DNA of 64,000 nucleotides from Hemibagrus wyckioides (GCF_019097595.1 NC_080717.1:13262336-13326335), one strand, 5' to 3'. Counted from the stretch's first letter, positions 24,221 to 36,794 are shown. Numbers and translations are program-made. The notes: generated by a model from the sequence alone, not told the origin.

Positions 24221-25260
24221 AAAATCAGACTTCACATAGAAACTAAAAAATGTTCAGTGAGTGGCAGTTCTGTTAGTGTAAATGATTTTCTAAACTTGCA
24301 TCTGCATGATTTTATTCTTTTCTTAATTGAATGGTTGAATGTATGATCACACGAAAAAGAGCACAATACAGGCAATTAAGTGATTGGTGATAGTGTATAT
24401 TGAATTGTCTTGAAGATCAATATAATAAATAAACATGAAATCTGGTTATTCAAATTGGACCTGCAATGTATTTAACAGACAATAACAGACATATTTGCAT
24501 TCTTATTTATGGTATTGTATTCATATGTTTAGAGGTTTGCTTGCCTTTCTTTCAATGACACCTCTTTTGGATGTCACTTTGTGGTTGTAGATCTTGATGT
24601 AAATGCAGGGTACTTCTGCTAAAACACCTTCCAACACTGATGAATTTAATAAGCCATAGCATCTTTAGGATTGTTGTAATATTTTTAGGCCTCCTGAGCC
24701 GTGTGTCCTACATATTTTAAATAATATGGTCTGACTCCACCTTGTGCTCTCCCTTTCATTATTAAACTCTGCTTATTTGTCAGAGATGGATATGGTAAAT
24801 CTATATAGGTACTATTGAACTTTTTCTATTTTTCTTTTAAATATAAGGGCACAAATTACAGTGCTCTTGCACTGTAATGACATACATACACTGGATAGCC
24901 AATTCTTTGAATATGACATTATAGTTAAGTAAAGAATAGTTGTAATATTTTATTTAGTCCCACACTGTGGTATATTAGATTAGGGACTAAATAAAATATC
25001 TATAAAATAAAATATCAATAAAAACTGACAGTATGATTACTAGGAGCAACATAAATTTGAGCAATGAATTATAGATACAGCTTATCTATTAATTACTTCA
25101 CCCAATAGATTCAAAAAACAGAATTTAACAATGATATCCCCACATTAAAGCTAATTGTTTTGATTTTTTTGTGGTGACTCTTCAAGTGCAGCTGACCAAA
25201 GAACTGTTGCAATTATTGTAACACTTTGTCTTGAAAATAAGGGACTAATTCTTATAAATA
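24221..25260. other. AT-rich intron, nothing recognised
   Basis: No element ends or coding pattern were seen. Confidence 0.5.
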
Positions 25261-25261
25261 T

Positions 25262-25990
25262 TATAAACTGATCAGCCATAACATTAAAACCAGCTGCCAA
25301 CATAGGGACTCTACAAGACCTCTGAAGGTGTGCTGTGGTACCTTGTACCAAGATGGTATCGTGTACCAAGTTGTAAGCAGCATAACCTTTAGGTCATGTA
25401 AGCTAGCTATAGATCTGCTCAACTTGATTGAGATCTGAGGAATTGTGGCCAACTTAACATCTTGAGCTAATTGTCATATTCCACCAATCATTCCTGAACT
25501 ATTTTTGTAGTGTGATAGGGTGTTATACTGCTTACAGATGGCCAATTCCATTAAGGAATTCTGTTGCCATGAAGGGTCTACTTGATCCCTAACAATTTTT
25601 GGGGGTTTCCTAGTAGAACATTGCCCAGAGTATCACTTCCACAGTCGGCTTGCCTGTTTTCTATAGTGCATCCTAGTGCCATATCTTACCCAGGTAATTG
25701 TCACACTTGCCTGACCTTCTACATGATACCTTTTTACCACCTTTTTACATTGTTCAGTGGTTATGTTCTGATGCTCACATGCCCATTGTAGGCATTTAGG
25801 TGGTGGACAGGAGTCAGCACAGGCACTCTGACCAAGCTCAGCAAGCTGTGATGCACTGTAGTCTGATACATACCTATCATAACCACCATTCACCTCTTTA
25901 GCATTTTTTCTACAGTAACAGTTATCTGGCCATCACAGTTTGTCTCTGTCAAAGTAGCTCAAATCCTTACCAATAGATAATATATCACAC
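25262..25990 (-). mobile_element. Tc1-like DNA transposon relic
   Basis: It starts GATCAGCCATAACATTAAAA at the left and shares GTTCTGATGCTCACATGCCC and TGTGATGCACTGTA with the transposon at 38055-38917, which has a recognisable Tc1 transposase. It is the same family but far more decayed; no catalytic motif is legible. Confidence 0.6.
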
Positions 25991-26603
25991 CCCTTGACTG
26001 GTGCCACTGTAACAAGATAATCAATATTATGCCCATTTATTACATGTTCTCTGCATGCTTTAGGGGGTTTACCCTGGGTACTATGGTTTCCTCCGCTGTC
26101 CAAAGACATGTGGTGTAGGTTGACTGGTATCTCTAAAATGTTGAGTATTTTATATTATTCACTATTGCATATATTCTATCACACTCTGCCAATGACATTA
26201 TCATGGTGTAATGAGTAAATATGAATATGCGGGTTGACTGTGAATGTTAGATTTTATACATGTATCTTAATAGTTAGGGATAAAAATTAAAATAAATTTA
26301 ATGAGAAGATGACCAAAGGGATAAAATGTGGATGAAAAAAGTGCATGAAATCACGGAGATGTAGATTTGTTTACTTAAAGTCTATTTTTGCACTAGAGTA
26401 TTAGTATCTTAGCCAAATGACATGATTGAATGTTGGGCAGACCAATGTACCATTTTCCATATTGGGTATTAAGTACTTCTTTTTTTTTTTTAGTAAACCA
26501 GATTTTTCTAAGAGTTTAGCTTATGCTTTTTTGGTATGTTCTTAATGTTGGTCTGGTTGTACAGCAAATAATGACAAATTTGCCCCAAGTTTTTATGGCA
26601 ATA
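25991..26603. other. AT-rich intron with a short common fish repeat
   Basis: A segment near 26070-26150 (GGTTTCCTCCGCTGTCCAAA and GTAGGTTGACTGG) resembles a widespread fish interspersed repeat that I cannot name. The rest is unassigned. Confidence 0.35.
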
Positions 26604-27414
26604 CAGTAATACCTTGACTTATGAGTTTAATTCGTTCTGTGACCGAGCTCGTAACTCAATTTGCTCGTATATCAAATTAAATTTCTCCATTAAAATGAAT
26701 TGAAATACTATTTATCCGTTCCAGCCCCCCAAACACCACACCAATTTTTTTTGTTACGTGTTTTTAAATAAGAAAAATGTACTTTATAAATAACAAATAA
26801 TGTATAAAAAAATAATAATACATAATAAAAAAGAATGTAAAGAAATAAACTGGTTTTATTAAGTGTATTTACCTTGAAGATCAGACGAAGCTGCTAGCGG
26901 AGGTGGAGGAGATTGGTGGAGGAGGTTGGCGGAGTTTTTCATTTCGTGCTCTATCGCTTAACTTAACTTACTCGCTACACACTTAATGCTACAATTAATT
27001 GCTAAATTTAACTTACACACTATGCTACACTTTATCACAACTTAATTGCTACTTTTTTAAAAAAAAAATTCACTTCACTTAATCTTCTTCTTCAATGACT
27101 TTTGCCTTTTTTGCCACACTTTCCTCGCTTTCACTTGCAAGGCATTTCAATAAAAACCTGTCCAAGGAGGTTTGTTTCTTCTTCCCTTTCAAAATGTTTC
27201 TAAAATGAGTTAGGCAAGTGTCGTTACACAGCACCAACGCACGACCTGGAGAGATAACCCTGTGAACTGAACACTCGCTGGGCTACCAAGTGGCGGGTTG
27301 CATAAGCTCGCTCGCTCGTAACTCAGATCTTGGCTCGCATCTTAAAGCAAAAAAAGACGTCTCATATCTCAGAAAATTTGTAAGTTGATTCACTCGTAAG
27401 TCAAGGTTTCACTG
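26604..27414 (-). mobile_element. pogo/Tigger-type element, internally deleted
   Basis: The ends are inverted repeats: CAGTAATACCTTGACTTA at the left, CAGTGAAACCTTGACTTA when the right end is read inverted. Both are flanked by TA, the target duplication of Tc1/mariner/pogo elements. The 811-base interior keeps only the last part of a transposase on the minus strand. Confidence 0.78.
27086..27232 (-). pseudogene. pogo/Tigger transposase C-terminal end
   Basis: The minus strand reads CLTHFRNILKGKKKQTSLDR, then FLLKCLASESEESVAKKAK and VIEEED before a TAA stop. The KKKQTSLDRFLLK motif is typical of the C-terminus of pogo/Tigger transposases. QTSLDRFL fits the PCNA-interacting (PIP) box pattern Q-x-x-L-x-x-F-[F/L]. 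pogo transposase is known to carry such a motif. The catalytic domain is absent. Confidence 0.7.
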
Positions 27415-27626
27415 TATTTTCATTTCTTGTTATAATCAGCTCATCCCTGAGTATTGATTATATTATTTTTTTTATTTTATGATGAGGATCCCTAACACTG
27501 ACTTAATTTAATCGTTGAGGAGAGTAAATGTAAAGTTTGATAATCAGCTTAATGACCGAAGCGAGTCAAAGCCCAAATAAACAAATTTTTCCAGTTCAGG
27601 TAAGAGATATTTGTGATGGCTTTCAC

Positions 27627-30600
27627 CAGGGCCGGACTGGGACACAATTTCAGGCCGGGAAATCCCACACCCACTCAGGCCATCCTATGCACCCAAATAA
27701 ATTTAGAAAAGATACAACCTTATTATTTCCCTCTAAATTAAATTTATTACACAGCATGACCATCATAATAAAACATTTACAATTCACCTTGAAGTAAAGC
27801 AGATCTTATATCAGATTACATGAGTCTGCACAGAGCATTATACCAAGCATTTATGCCAGAAGTCCAAAGCTGCTACTTCTCACTCATAAATGTACTCTAA
27901 CTGCAGAAGAGAGGTTAAATAAAACTTTCAGCTTAGAAGGTCAGCAGATTGTGCAAGACTTCGCTGCTCTCGGCAACTTTATCACTGATGTCAGTGTCAA
28001 ATCCAACAACTATCTCCCTCTCAGTGGAGATTAACATGAAAGCCTCAAGGTCCTCCTGATTGAGGTCCTAAGTCTGTTCTTCACAAGCTTCAATGTGGAG
28101 AAGCTTCTTTCACAGGCTACTTGCGTCACAGACAATGTCAACAAAAAATTGTAGCCCAGCCCAAGGACATGATAGGCATCAGTGAGGTTGTAGGTTGTAT
28201 TTAGACAGCAGGATATGGCAACATATTGCACAGTTTTTGCAAGTTGAACAAACTCTGCTCACCAACTCCAAGCCCTCATTAGCACTTGAAAGGTTGGCAT
28301 CTTGAGAGCTCCTTCACTGTCTTTACACTATAGCTGTCCAATGTTGACATCTTCAGCCTATCCCAGTGTATTGCAAAGTTTGTCAGCTCTGCCTGCAATG
28401 TCTCCACTGTGGCACAATCATCAAAATTGATCAAAAAAATTGTTAAGCTCCACTAGAGCTGATTTTGGGAACCCTTTTTTTTATTTTAGCAAAATGTTTA
28501 GGATTCATGCAGGCAAAATCTGAACACAAAGCTGCACTTGCTGTGTATCGGTGGTAGATACTATCTTGGACAGTGTCCATGATGACATTGTGGACTTTGA
28601 ATCTGTATTCTTTCAGAGAATCTGAAAGTGGCTCATCTTCTGCCATCTCACCTGGCATGACTTTCTTTTTTCTTTGCCTTTTTTCTGAGAGGGCAGTTTG
28701 TACCTCAAAGTCATAATCATCCTGCTTCGGTAGATTGTTGTTTGCCCACTGTACAAATGTATCATCTTCTTTTTTTAACACCTTTGTAATCCTGGCTGAC
28801 GCTTTTCAAGTTGTCCTGAGTTCCCATAACCATACGCTGAGCAGTCAGCAAGTCCATGCCACTTGTCTGAAGGTACTTTGACAGTGGTGTAGTTCCTGCA
28901 AATATTCGAAGAAAAATATGTGCTGTTAATATTGTTTCATATCTGAGTAATGCCTCCATGTTGCCTCTGGTTTTCACTCTCATAGTCGGTTGCATTGTAA
29001 TGTCTTTCTCCATCTTTGCCATGGTAGTAACAAGGTCAACGAAAAGTGCCCCCTGAGGATTTCCAAAATATCCAAAAACTTTGCGTAGCGCTTGGTCTTT
29101 GGACCACCACCGTGTTTCTCCTATTGGAGCAATATGTCTGTGTCTCCTGTCCTCACTGACTTCCTCCCACACTTTCATGCATTTGTAAGACTCGCATATG
29201 AATGTGGTGATGTCATTTAGCAGGGAGAAAAGTGATTCACTTGACACTACAATTCCAGTTGTGTCTGCCAACACAAGATTAAGTATATGTGAATAACACC
29301 AAACATGAACTTGTGCTGGTGCCTCTTGACAAGTGTAGAAAATCCCTTGTACTGGCCTTGCATGTTTGCAGCCCCATATGTTGAGTTGCCAATGCATTTC
29401 TTGTGCATGTCAATGCCAACTTTTTCCAAAATTATCTTCAGCAAAACAACAAGATTTTATCCAGAAGACGACTCGCAGTCGATGACTGCAAGTAGTTTCT
29501 TATTGATGACATCGGTCACATATCTTAGTACAATTCCACATTGATTCTTTGCGGTAAAATCTTGTGTTGTATCCATTTGTACTGAATACATTCCAGCTAC
29601 TTTAACTTCTTCAGCAATTCTTTGTTGGATTAAGAGACTGATAACACTAATGACTTTGTTTACTGTCGTCCTGGACAGCAAAGTCAAAAAGGAACTTCTT
29701 CATTTATGTCCACTTTCATGCATGTTTTTACTCTTTTCAATGAATTCACTGATGTGTGCTTTCAGACAGGCATCGTACTTGCTGAGCAGCAGTATTAATT
29801 CTAAAAAATTTCCATGATCTAAAGTCAAGTCTTCTATGGAATAAGCTCTCGTGTTTATCACCATGATAACTAAGGCCCTGCTTACCTATGACCTTGATGA
29901 CATTAATCACATGTTCCATGACCTGTCGCTTCTTCTTTACTTGATCTCGATGTCCTGACTGTTTTTCTGTCAGTAGACAACCGACATCTCCCTTGTTTGC
30001 CCTGAAAAAATAGGCCTCTGCACTCTCTCTGTGGATTTTACTCCCTTCATGCTCAGCAATTCTTTGATGAACATGTTTCCATGCGCTCATTCTACCTATC
30101 ACTGGCTGAGGGTTTGGCAAATGCCAGACAAATACAACAGTATAAATAGTGTGACTCTTCACAGTATGTCAACCATTTCCTATGTATTTTGTCTTTGCTG
30201 AAGATGATGTTAGGAAGGGCTTGTTTTGGGCTTTGCTGTGGATGGTAGTGAAAAAAGAGATCTAAATCCTTAGGCTGGGGCTGTGCAAAATAATTAAAGG
30301 CTTTCTCTTTAACGGTACCCTCACTTCCTTTTTCCTTCTCCTCAATTTCCCTAATATCTTTCTGCCTCTCCTTTCCACCAGGATCATCAGCCTCATACAT
30401 TGAGTAAAGAAGTCTTCTAGTGTTTCTGGAAACTTAAACTAGTCATCTCAATTTCAAAAATTGTCCCAATCATTCTTATTTATTTTCTATATATATATAA
30501 AGATTGAGTGTATTTTTCTTGTACCTGTCACTTTTTCTGCTTTACAAATAGAGTCCCCAGCTTGGTGCAAAACAACCACCTAATTGTAATTAGATTGTTC

Positions 30601-31427
30601 AGAATCTGAATAAATATGTACCTGTCTCACTCCCTGCCTGAATCTGATGTGTGATCACTGCACCAGAGCTAGTGCTAGGTTGACTGTCTCCACCTTTATT
30701 TAAAAGAAAAGGAAAGTTTTAAACCTCACAAACTGACAGACATAATTTCCTAAAACTTCAAAATTAGTACAATAATGACTACATTATGACAACATATTTA
30801 AAAAAAATCATAATAAAATGTTTTTGCATTTTTATAACATTTTATGAAATTTATTCCTGTTTGCACTATAGCTCTTGTCTCCCTGCTCCCTTACATACAC
30901 ATGTAACTTTACAATGAAAAGTATTAATGTTTTTTAGTATACAGTATTTTAAGTGATGATAGTAGGGGTGCTACCACTAATAAGCTATTTTCTAGTTCAA
31001 TACTTGCAAAGAAAAAACTACAATATTTACAGATAAAACTGACCTGCACTTGAAGCCCTGAACAGATCAGAAATTCTGCAACATTTTGCTGCTTCTTCTT
31101 GAAGCACTTTCTTTTTCCATGCCCTTTCCCTTTCTGCTCTACCTGGCCATTTTCTCTCCATTCTCGCATGTCTCTTTAACCGCTTTGGTGGAGGCGCAGA
31201 GAGGACATAAATCAAACCGTAAAATTGCCAGTCAAAACTAACAGATTTAGATACATGAATGGATTAATGTTTATATTATTATTGAGTTATTTATTTGAAT
31301 GCTGAATTCGGAAATGATCATTTTAATATAAAATTTAAAAAAAAAAAAGGCTTGCTGGCAGCAGGCCAAATCAGTCGCCAGGCCACCGGGAATCCTCCCA
31401 GTGCTCTCGATGGCCAGTCTGGGCCTG
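27627..31427 (-). mobile_element. hAT transposon, full length, dead
   Basis: The left end CAGGGCCGGACTGG and the inverted right end CAGGCCCAGACTGG match at 12 of 14 positions. They are bordered by GCTTTCAC (27619-27626) and CCTTTCAC (31428-31435), an eight-base target duplication with one change. The 3.8-kb size, the ends and the internal transposase fragments make this a whole hAT element. It sits in the first formin intron about 210 bases before the 31646 exon. Confidence 0.85.
28031..31215 (-). pseudogene. hAT transposase (TTF-type zinc finger and dimerisation domain), broken
   Basis: Minus-strand pieces run in order. 31027-31215 is a basic N-terminus with CCRISDLF. 30092-30400 and 29746-30162 hold HRKWLTYCEESHYLYCCICL and a WKHVHQRIAEHEGSKIH zinc-finger block. 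29457-29687 has MYSVQMDTTQD, the first catalytic Asp. 28762-29397 has CYSHILNLVLAD and GETRWWSKDQAL. 28031-28231 has LTLSVTQVACERSFSTLKLV, the hAT dimerisation motif with catalytic Glu. Stops, frameshifts and probably two former introns separate them. Family members cut and paste DNA with eight-base duplications. No single frame exceeds 211 codons, so it is inactive. Confidence 0.87.
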
Positions 31428-31645
31428 CCTTTCACCCTCTGCAGACATTGTCTGATATAGATGTTTTGATGGGCAGTTTTGAATAATTGAATGGTCTATT
31501 TGTTAGCAGATATACTACCTTCTTATGACATAAATAAACCTTTTCAGTCATGCAGTGATATGCATTTATCAGCAGTTAATCATGCATCATGCTATCACAG
31601 ACTATTTTCCTTGAATACTAGTTCATTATTCTTCTCTTTTTTCAG

Positions 31646-31770
31646 TGTCAGCTCAGATCCTCAAAGCCACTTTGGACTCAATGGAGCGTCAGATCCAGAG
31701 GTTGGAGAATGATATTCAGAACTTTCCCAAGACAGACGACAAACAGGATAAGTTTGTGGAAAAAATGTCT
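31646..31770 (+). CDS. diaph2: diaphanous-related formin exon (FH2 domain), probably diaph2
   Basis: The 125-base exon begins with two bases that complete a Val codon and reads VSAQILKATLDSMERQIQRL, then an acidic stretch ending DDKQDKFVEKMS. The VSAQILK start and the KFVEKM end are characteristic of DIAPH2-type FH2 domains; the segment is a long charged helix. It ends in phase 0 at ATG TCT. The next six bases are ATATCC, so no GT donor follows; see the U12-type splice site entry. There is no stop or frameshift. DIAPH2 is a Rho-GTPase effector that organises actin and endosome movement; this function is family knowledge, not visible here. Confidence 0.94.
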
Positions 31771-31780
31771 ATATCCTTAC
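31771..31780 (+). promoter_or_regulatory. U12-type 5' splice site (ATATCCTTAC)
   Basis: The eight bases ATATCCTT match the minor-spliceosome AT-AC donor consensus (ATATCCTT) exactly. The site lies immediately after the codon-phase-0 end of the formin exon. A GT donor in frame is absent here. Confidence 0.87.
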
Positions 31781-33035
31781 CATTCTTTTCATATGGACCT
31801 TGCTGGTGCCATATGTAGGGAAATTAGCATTATAGATTGAAGTACCTACATTCCCCACCAATATAAGGAATTAGCATATATAATATAAGGAATTAGCATA
31901 TATATTAGTTGTCCAGCAACTAATTGCACTTATATTTTTTAGCAAATTAAACTTGTATTTTTATTTTTACTTCTGCCTGTGATATTACCACCAGCAATAA
32001 TATTCTAAATATAGTGAAAACACTATATTAAAGCTCAGTAACAAGATCAAGATAACAGCTTTTGGCAGTGAATTTGTAAGCATGAAACGCATGATCCTTT
32101 AAAGACAGGTGAGACTTTTTTTATACCATTCTAATGCACAGAAACTAATCTAACAAGTAAATCTACACACACACACAAAGAGGTGAAATTAATTGAATGT
32201 AAGACATTAATGAAAGTTCTCTAGTATTGGATCATGTTTCTCAGAACATTACCTGTATGAACCAGCTTCTCAATTTAACCTTCTTTTAGTTCTTTACAAG
32301 GTTGTCAAGCTTTGTATTTAAATGCACCAGTTCAGTAACAGTTTGTAAGTGATTGCATTTTCTTTGGATAGGAATCCCTTGCTGCACCGTTTCTGAAAGG
32401 GAGTTCCCTGGTTGTGCTGATTTGCTGGAGAACTGGTATAATTTAGAGTGATATCTTGGTAGAGCAATCAGGATGTTAAATAAAGCAAAGGCATAATGGG
32501 CAGCTTATCTGTGGCAGATTGTGGAAGAGCACCTGATGAGTGATGTCATGGTTTGTGGTGATGCAAAGATTGATCTCAGGGCCTTTGTATGAACCAGTCC
32601 TGATGCAGATGAACTGGTGGCTTGACGTGACACTGCTTGGCTCTGATTGAATCAACTTGATCATTTGTGAGTTTTAATCCTTTCTGGTTAGGCCAACCCC
32701 CAAAATGTTTCTTACAGTCAAACATTGTTTGGGGCAGGGCATAAGCCTTATTCACCACCTATTACATTAAGTAACATGCTAGTCTCTGAGTTATGTGCAT
32801 TCCTACTTTCCTACAAGGTAAAGTTAGAACTTGGGCATGGATTTTGACACATATATGTAATAGTATCTTAATTTAATTTAATAATATATTTTACTTTAAT
32901 TTTCCATATCACTTTAGAAATGAAATGATCACATGCCTACCAAACACTGCATACTTGTTTTAAGCATGCTCATTAAGTATTATTTTAAATATTAATTGAT
33001 CAAAGCATAATCATGAACTGATGATAATACATATA
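31781..33035. other. start of the U12 intron, AT-rich, nothing recognised
   Basis: A short direct repeat (ATATAAGGAATTAGCATATA) lies near 31860-31905. A less AT-rich stretch at 32350-32770 has no recognisable pattern. Confidence 0.5.
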
Positions 33036-33039
33036 AGGC

Positions 33040-33760
33040 AGGACATTAGAAATGCATACATTTTCTAACCAATCTAACCAAGACTACAAATGCAGCAAAC
33101 TGACAATACAATAAACTCTCAAACAAATAAAGTCTCTTTATGTGCAAAACAGTTGTAGAGGCAAAAAAAGATGTAATGTGCAAAAGAAATTCGAAGAGTG
33201 TGTATGAGGGGTCATTCACAATGCTGTTTGCTTTGTGAATGCAACATGTGGTGTAAATGTCCATAATTGAGGGACGATAGAGATGATGACCTCAGCTGTC
33301 CTCAATATTTGTTGCAGGGTCTTGTGGCCTAGAATGGTGCAATTCCCGAACCAGGCAGTGATGCAGCTGCTCAGGATGCTCTTGGTGGTCCCTCTGTACA
33401 TCATGGTGGATGATGGGGGTGGTAGATGTGCTTTTCTCAGCCTTTTCAGAAAGTAGAGACATTGCTGGGCTCTCTTGCTAATGGAGCTGGTTTTGAGGGA
33501 CAAAGTGAGGTTCCTTGCCAGGTAAACTTGGTCGCGAGGAATTTGGTGGTCTTGACAGTCTCCACAGACAAACCATAAGTGTTCAGCAGAGAGTTGTCGC
33601 TCCGTGCTCTCCTGAAGTCTCCTTCGTTTCTCCTCAAAGGAGATTTCTCCTGAAATCTCCTTTGTTTTGTCAATATTCAGAGACAGGTTGCAGCCTATAT
33701 ACCAGGCTGTTAGCTGCTGCACCTCCTCTCTGTAAGTTGACACTGTCTTGGAAGTGGCTG
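33040..33760 (-). mobile_element. LINE-B: Rex1-like LINE, C-terminal part
   Basis: The minus-strand frame 33216-33743 reads YREEVQQLTAWYIGCNLSLN, a frameshifted middle, then [20 protein letters not shown] and [20 protein letters not shown], the C-terminal RT region shared with LINE-E. It lacks the catalytic core upstream and is truncated on both sides relative to LINE-E. Confidence 0.82.
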
Positions 33761-33884
33761 TGGATTTTCCTTTTTGTTTTATGTATGTTGTATGGTGTTA
33801 AAAAAAAACTCAACAGTATTAGGCTGATGGTATTATAAGTCTGTGATCTATTGAATCAGTGAACCTCTATTCATTGATAGAGAC
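33761..33884. other. short unassigned spacer
   Basis: Nothing is recognised here. Confidence 0.3.
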
Positions 33885-33958
33885 TTTAAAGCAATTTTGT
33901 ATGTCACTCTGGATAATGGACCATCTGCAAAATGCCAAAAAATGTAAATGTATAACAT
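33885..33958 (+). repeat. L2-like LINE 3' terminus
   Basis: GTATGTCACTCTGGATAATG, followed by CATCTGCAAAATGCC and AAATGTAAATGTA, is the same terminus seen inverted at 20940 and 22287. It lies here on the plus strand as a severely 5'-truncated copy. Confidence 0.65.
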
Positions 33959-34260
33959 CTGATCTGGTCTGAAAAGCCAAGACGGGACCTGGGCTTTGCA
34001 CTAGGGATGTTTGTGTAAACAAGATCCAGCAAAGTCCACATACTGATGGAATTTGGGAACACTGATTTGAGATTTGCATGACTGAAATTTCTGGCAATAA
34101 TAAATACTCTGAATGGCTGAGCATTCTAAAGATCACTAATAGCCCCATAAATTTCACAAAGTGCCTCCTTAGTATTAGTGCTGGCAGGAATGTACACTCT
34201 TACAATGAAATCAGTGGTGAGTTCCTGTGGCAAATAAAATGGTCTGCATCCTGAATGTGG
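33959..34260 (-). pseudogene. Rex1-like LINE endonuclease fragment
   Basis: The stretch GGATGTTTGTGTAAACAAGA...GCAAAGTCCACATACTGATG parallels 55290-55400 of LINE-E, which encodes the endonuclease core. It is diverged and carries stops. Confidence 0.6.
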
Positions 34261-34335
34261 AGTGGCCACAGTGTGCTACTGTTATGCTGCCATATTAGTG
34301 TATTAATCACGAAGGAAAGAACAGAGAAAGGGTTA

Positions 34336-35864
34336 TGCCGAGTTCACACTGCACGATTTTAGCCCTGATTTTTAGTCACCGACAAGTTTTGCAAAATCGC
34401 CAACAAATGCCCAAAATCGGAGCTTGTGCATGTGAGTGACAATCGCGCAGTGTGAATTATCAAAGATGCTATCTGAGAGAATAGCTGATGTGTTGCCGAT
34501 GCCCATGAAATATTTGGCATGATAAATATCTCGACCTGTCTGCGACTCAAAATCCTGCAGTGTGAAAGGAGTTCTGACTGAAAAATACATCAGCTATGAC
34601 CTACAGCCAATGAGAGAGCAAGATAGAGCAAGAGGAGTTATAGACCACAATATCTGTAAGCATGGCATTGGTTGGAGCACAATATAATAAAGTTTATGTT
34701 TGTTTGGTTGTAAAATGTAGTTTGCAGACCAGACAGAGTTGTTGATGATTCTTCCTATTGTGAAGTCATGCGGTGTATAACCTCCTGTCGCCGATCCATG
34801 TGATTAGATTAGATTAGATTCAACTTTGTCACGGCACATGTGGGTACAAGGCAACGAAATGCAGTTAGCATGTAACCAGAAGTGCATTTCGCAGTGCAAA
34901 TAATTAGCATATATGATAAGTATATAACAATAAATAATTTACATATATAAGCAATATACAAAAATATATAAATAATTTGCATATATAACAGTATACAGAG
35001 GGAGGTAAATGCAATGAGTAAATGCAATGAGTGCAAATGAGCAATGATTGTAGTAAATGCAATGAGTGCAAATGAGCAAGTGATTGTAGTGGTGCAATAA
35101 AGAAGGTATTGTATACCATGATAATAATTAAATATGTAGTTAAACAGTATACAGAGGAGTTATGTACAATGAGTGCAATGATTTAGATGTGTGCAATGAG
35201 GAAGATATTGTATACTATGATAAATAATTTGTATATGTAAACTGTACACAGAAAGGGTTATATACAGAAAAAAGTTATATACACATAATAATGTGCTCAG
35301 TCAATGTGTGTGTGATCGGTGGAGGCAGAGTTCAGCTGTGGGGAAAAAGCTGTTCCTAAACCTGCTAGTCTTGGTCCGGAGGCTCCTGTAGTGCCTCCCA
35401 GAAGGCAGGAGGGCAAAGAGTCTATTGGCAGGGTGATAAAAGTCCTTTATGATTTTGCGTGCTCTGGTGAGACAACACTTCCTGTAAATGTCCTCAATCT
35501 TAGGAAGTGGAACTCCTACGATGCGTTGTGCAGTTTTCACCACCCTCTGCAGCGCTTTCCAGGCTGACACAGTGCAGTTCCCATACCAGACAGTGATACA
35601 GCTGGTCAGGATGCTTTCGATGGTGCAACGGTAGAAGTTCACCAGGATGTCTGAAGAGAGATGGTTCTTCCTCAGAGCCCTCAGGAAGAAGAGGCGCTGG
35701 TGTGCCTTCTTGACCAGACTGGAGCTGTTGGTAGTACAGGAGAGATCCTCGGAGATGTGGATACCTAGGAATTTGAAGCTAGTGACATGGTCCACCACCT
35801 CTCCATTTGCTCCAATGCAACAGTGATCCAACCACTTTGAAAATCATGCAGTGTAAACTCGGCA
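34336..35864. mobile_element. MITE with long terminal inverted repeats, split by LINE-C
   Basis: TGCCGAGTTCACACTGCACG at the left and, inverted from the right, TGCCGAGTTTACACTGCATG form terminal inverted repeats, followed by ATTTT in both. The flanking trinucleotides are TTA and TCA, which may be a decayed three-base duplication as in PIF/Harbinger elements. Without LINE-C the element would be about 500 bases long and has no coding capacity. Confidence 0.7.
34799..35824 (-). mobile_element. LINE-C: Rex1-like LINE, 5'-truncated, inserted in the MITE
   Basis: The minus-strand frame 35301-35831 reads VTSFKFLGIHISEDLSCTTN, KKAHQRLFFLRALRKNHLSS and IESILTSCITVWYGNC, ending RFRNSFFPTAELCL, the C-terminal third of a LINE RT protein. 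The 3' tail at the left is (GATTA)n. GATCCA occurs at both borders (34793-34798 and 35825-35830) as a probable target duplication. The catalytic domain is missing. Confidence 0.87.
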
Positions 35865-36790
35865 TCAGTCACCTTATTTGTGACCAATTTGTGGGCATCC
35901 CTTGGTCATCCCTAACACTTTCCCAATTATTTTAAATGGGACTCTTAAAATACTTATTTATTTGTACATTCATTCATTTATTCGTTCATTTTTGTAAAAC
36001 TTTATTTATAATTTGTAATTTATAATGCATAGGTACATAATGGCCAGGACTGTTTCTACACAGTGAATTGAGCTTCTATGTACACTGTTTAAACAACTAC
36101 AGGCCCCTCTCTGAATTATCAACCTTCAAGGCTTTTTCCCCCCAAATGTTTGGGTTTTAGTTAAAACATGTTACTGGGGGTTTTGAACTGGTTAATCAAT
36201 ATTTTTAGTCTCATGTTATATACACCATCATGAAGATTAACATATTCAAAGTTTAAAGTGAGTAATCATGATGGTTTATAATATAGCATAAGACTAAAAG
36301 AATTATCTGAATCTTCACTATGTAATAAACTGCAACAAAAACAGAAATGTGCTGTACTACAAAGAATTCGGTCCATCCAAAGTAGAATTTGTTAGTGTTA
36401 GTATTGATTACTCTGGTCCTAGGATAATTTGAAGTTGACTAAGGGGAAGTGGAGAACAACAGATAGACTGTGTCTGGACTTCACAGCTCTCTAGAGAGTG
36501 TTAAAAGCCAAGTGAGTCTGAGAAGTGAACTTGCTTGTGGAATTTTGCCCTGTTTGACCTAATCTGATACTAGAAGCAGCATGGAGTACACAGAGACACA
36601 GCCATTCATGCTGATTGGATTTGCCATTCTACCCTTATGCACCATTCCGACCAGTTTTTAATGGCCAGGCAGATAAAGGAGGTCTGTTGTATCGGTAGTT
36701 TCTGGAGGGGACAGACCAAAAATCATCTCTCTCTTTTGCAGGACTGATCTGAACATGATACTTAAATAAGAAAAACTGAATTTAAACTGA
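35865..36790. other. AT-rich intron, nothing recognised
   Basis: No frames or repeats were recognised. Confidence 0.5.
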
Positions 36791-36794
36791 AACA

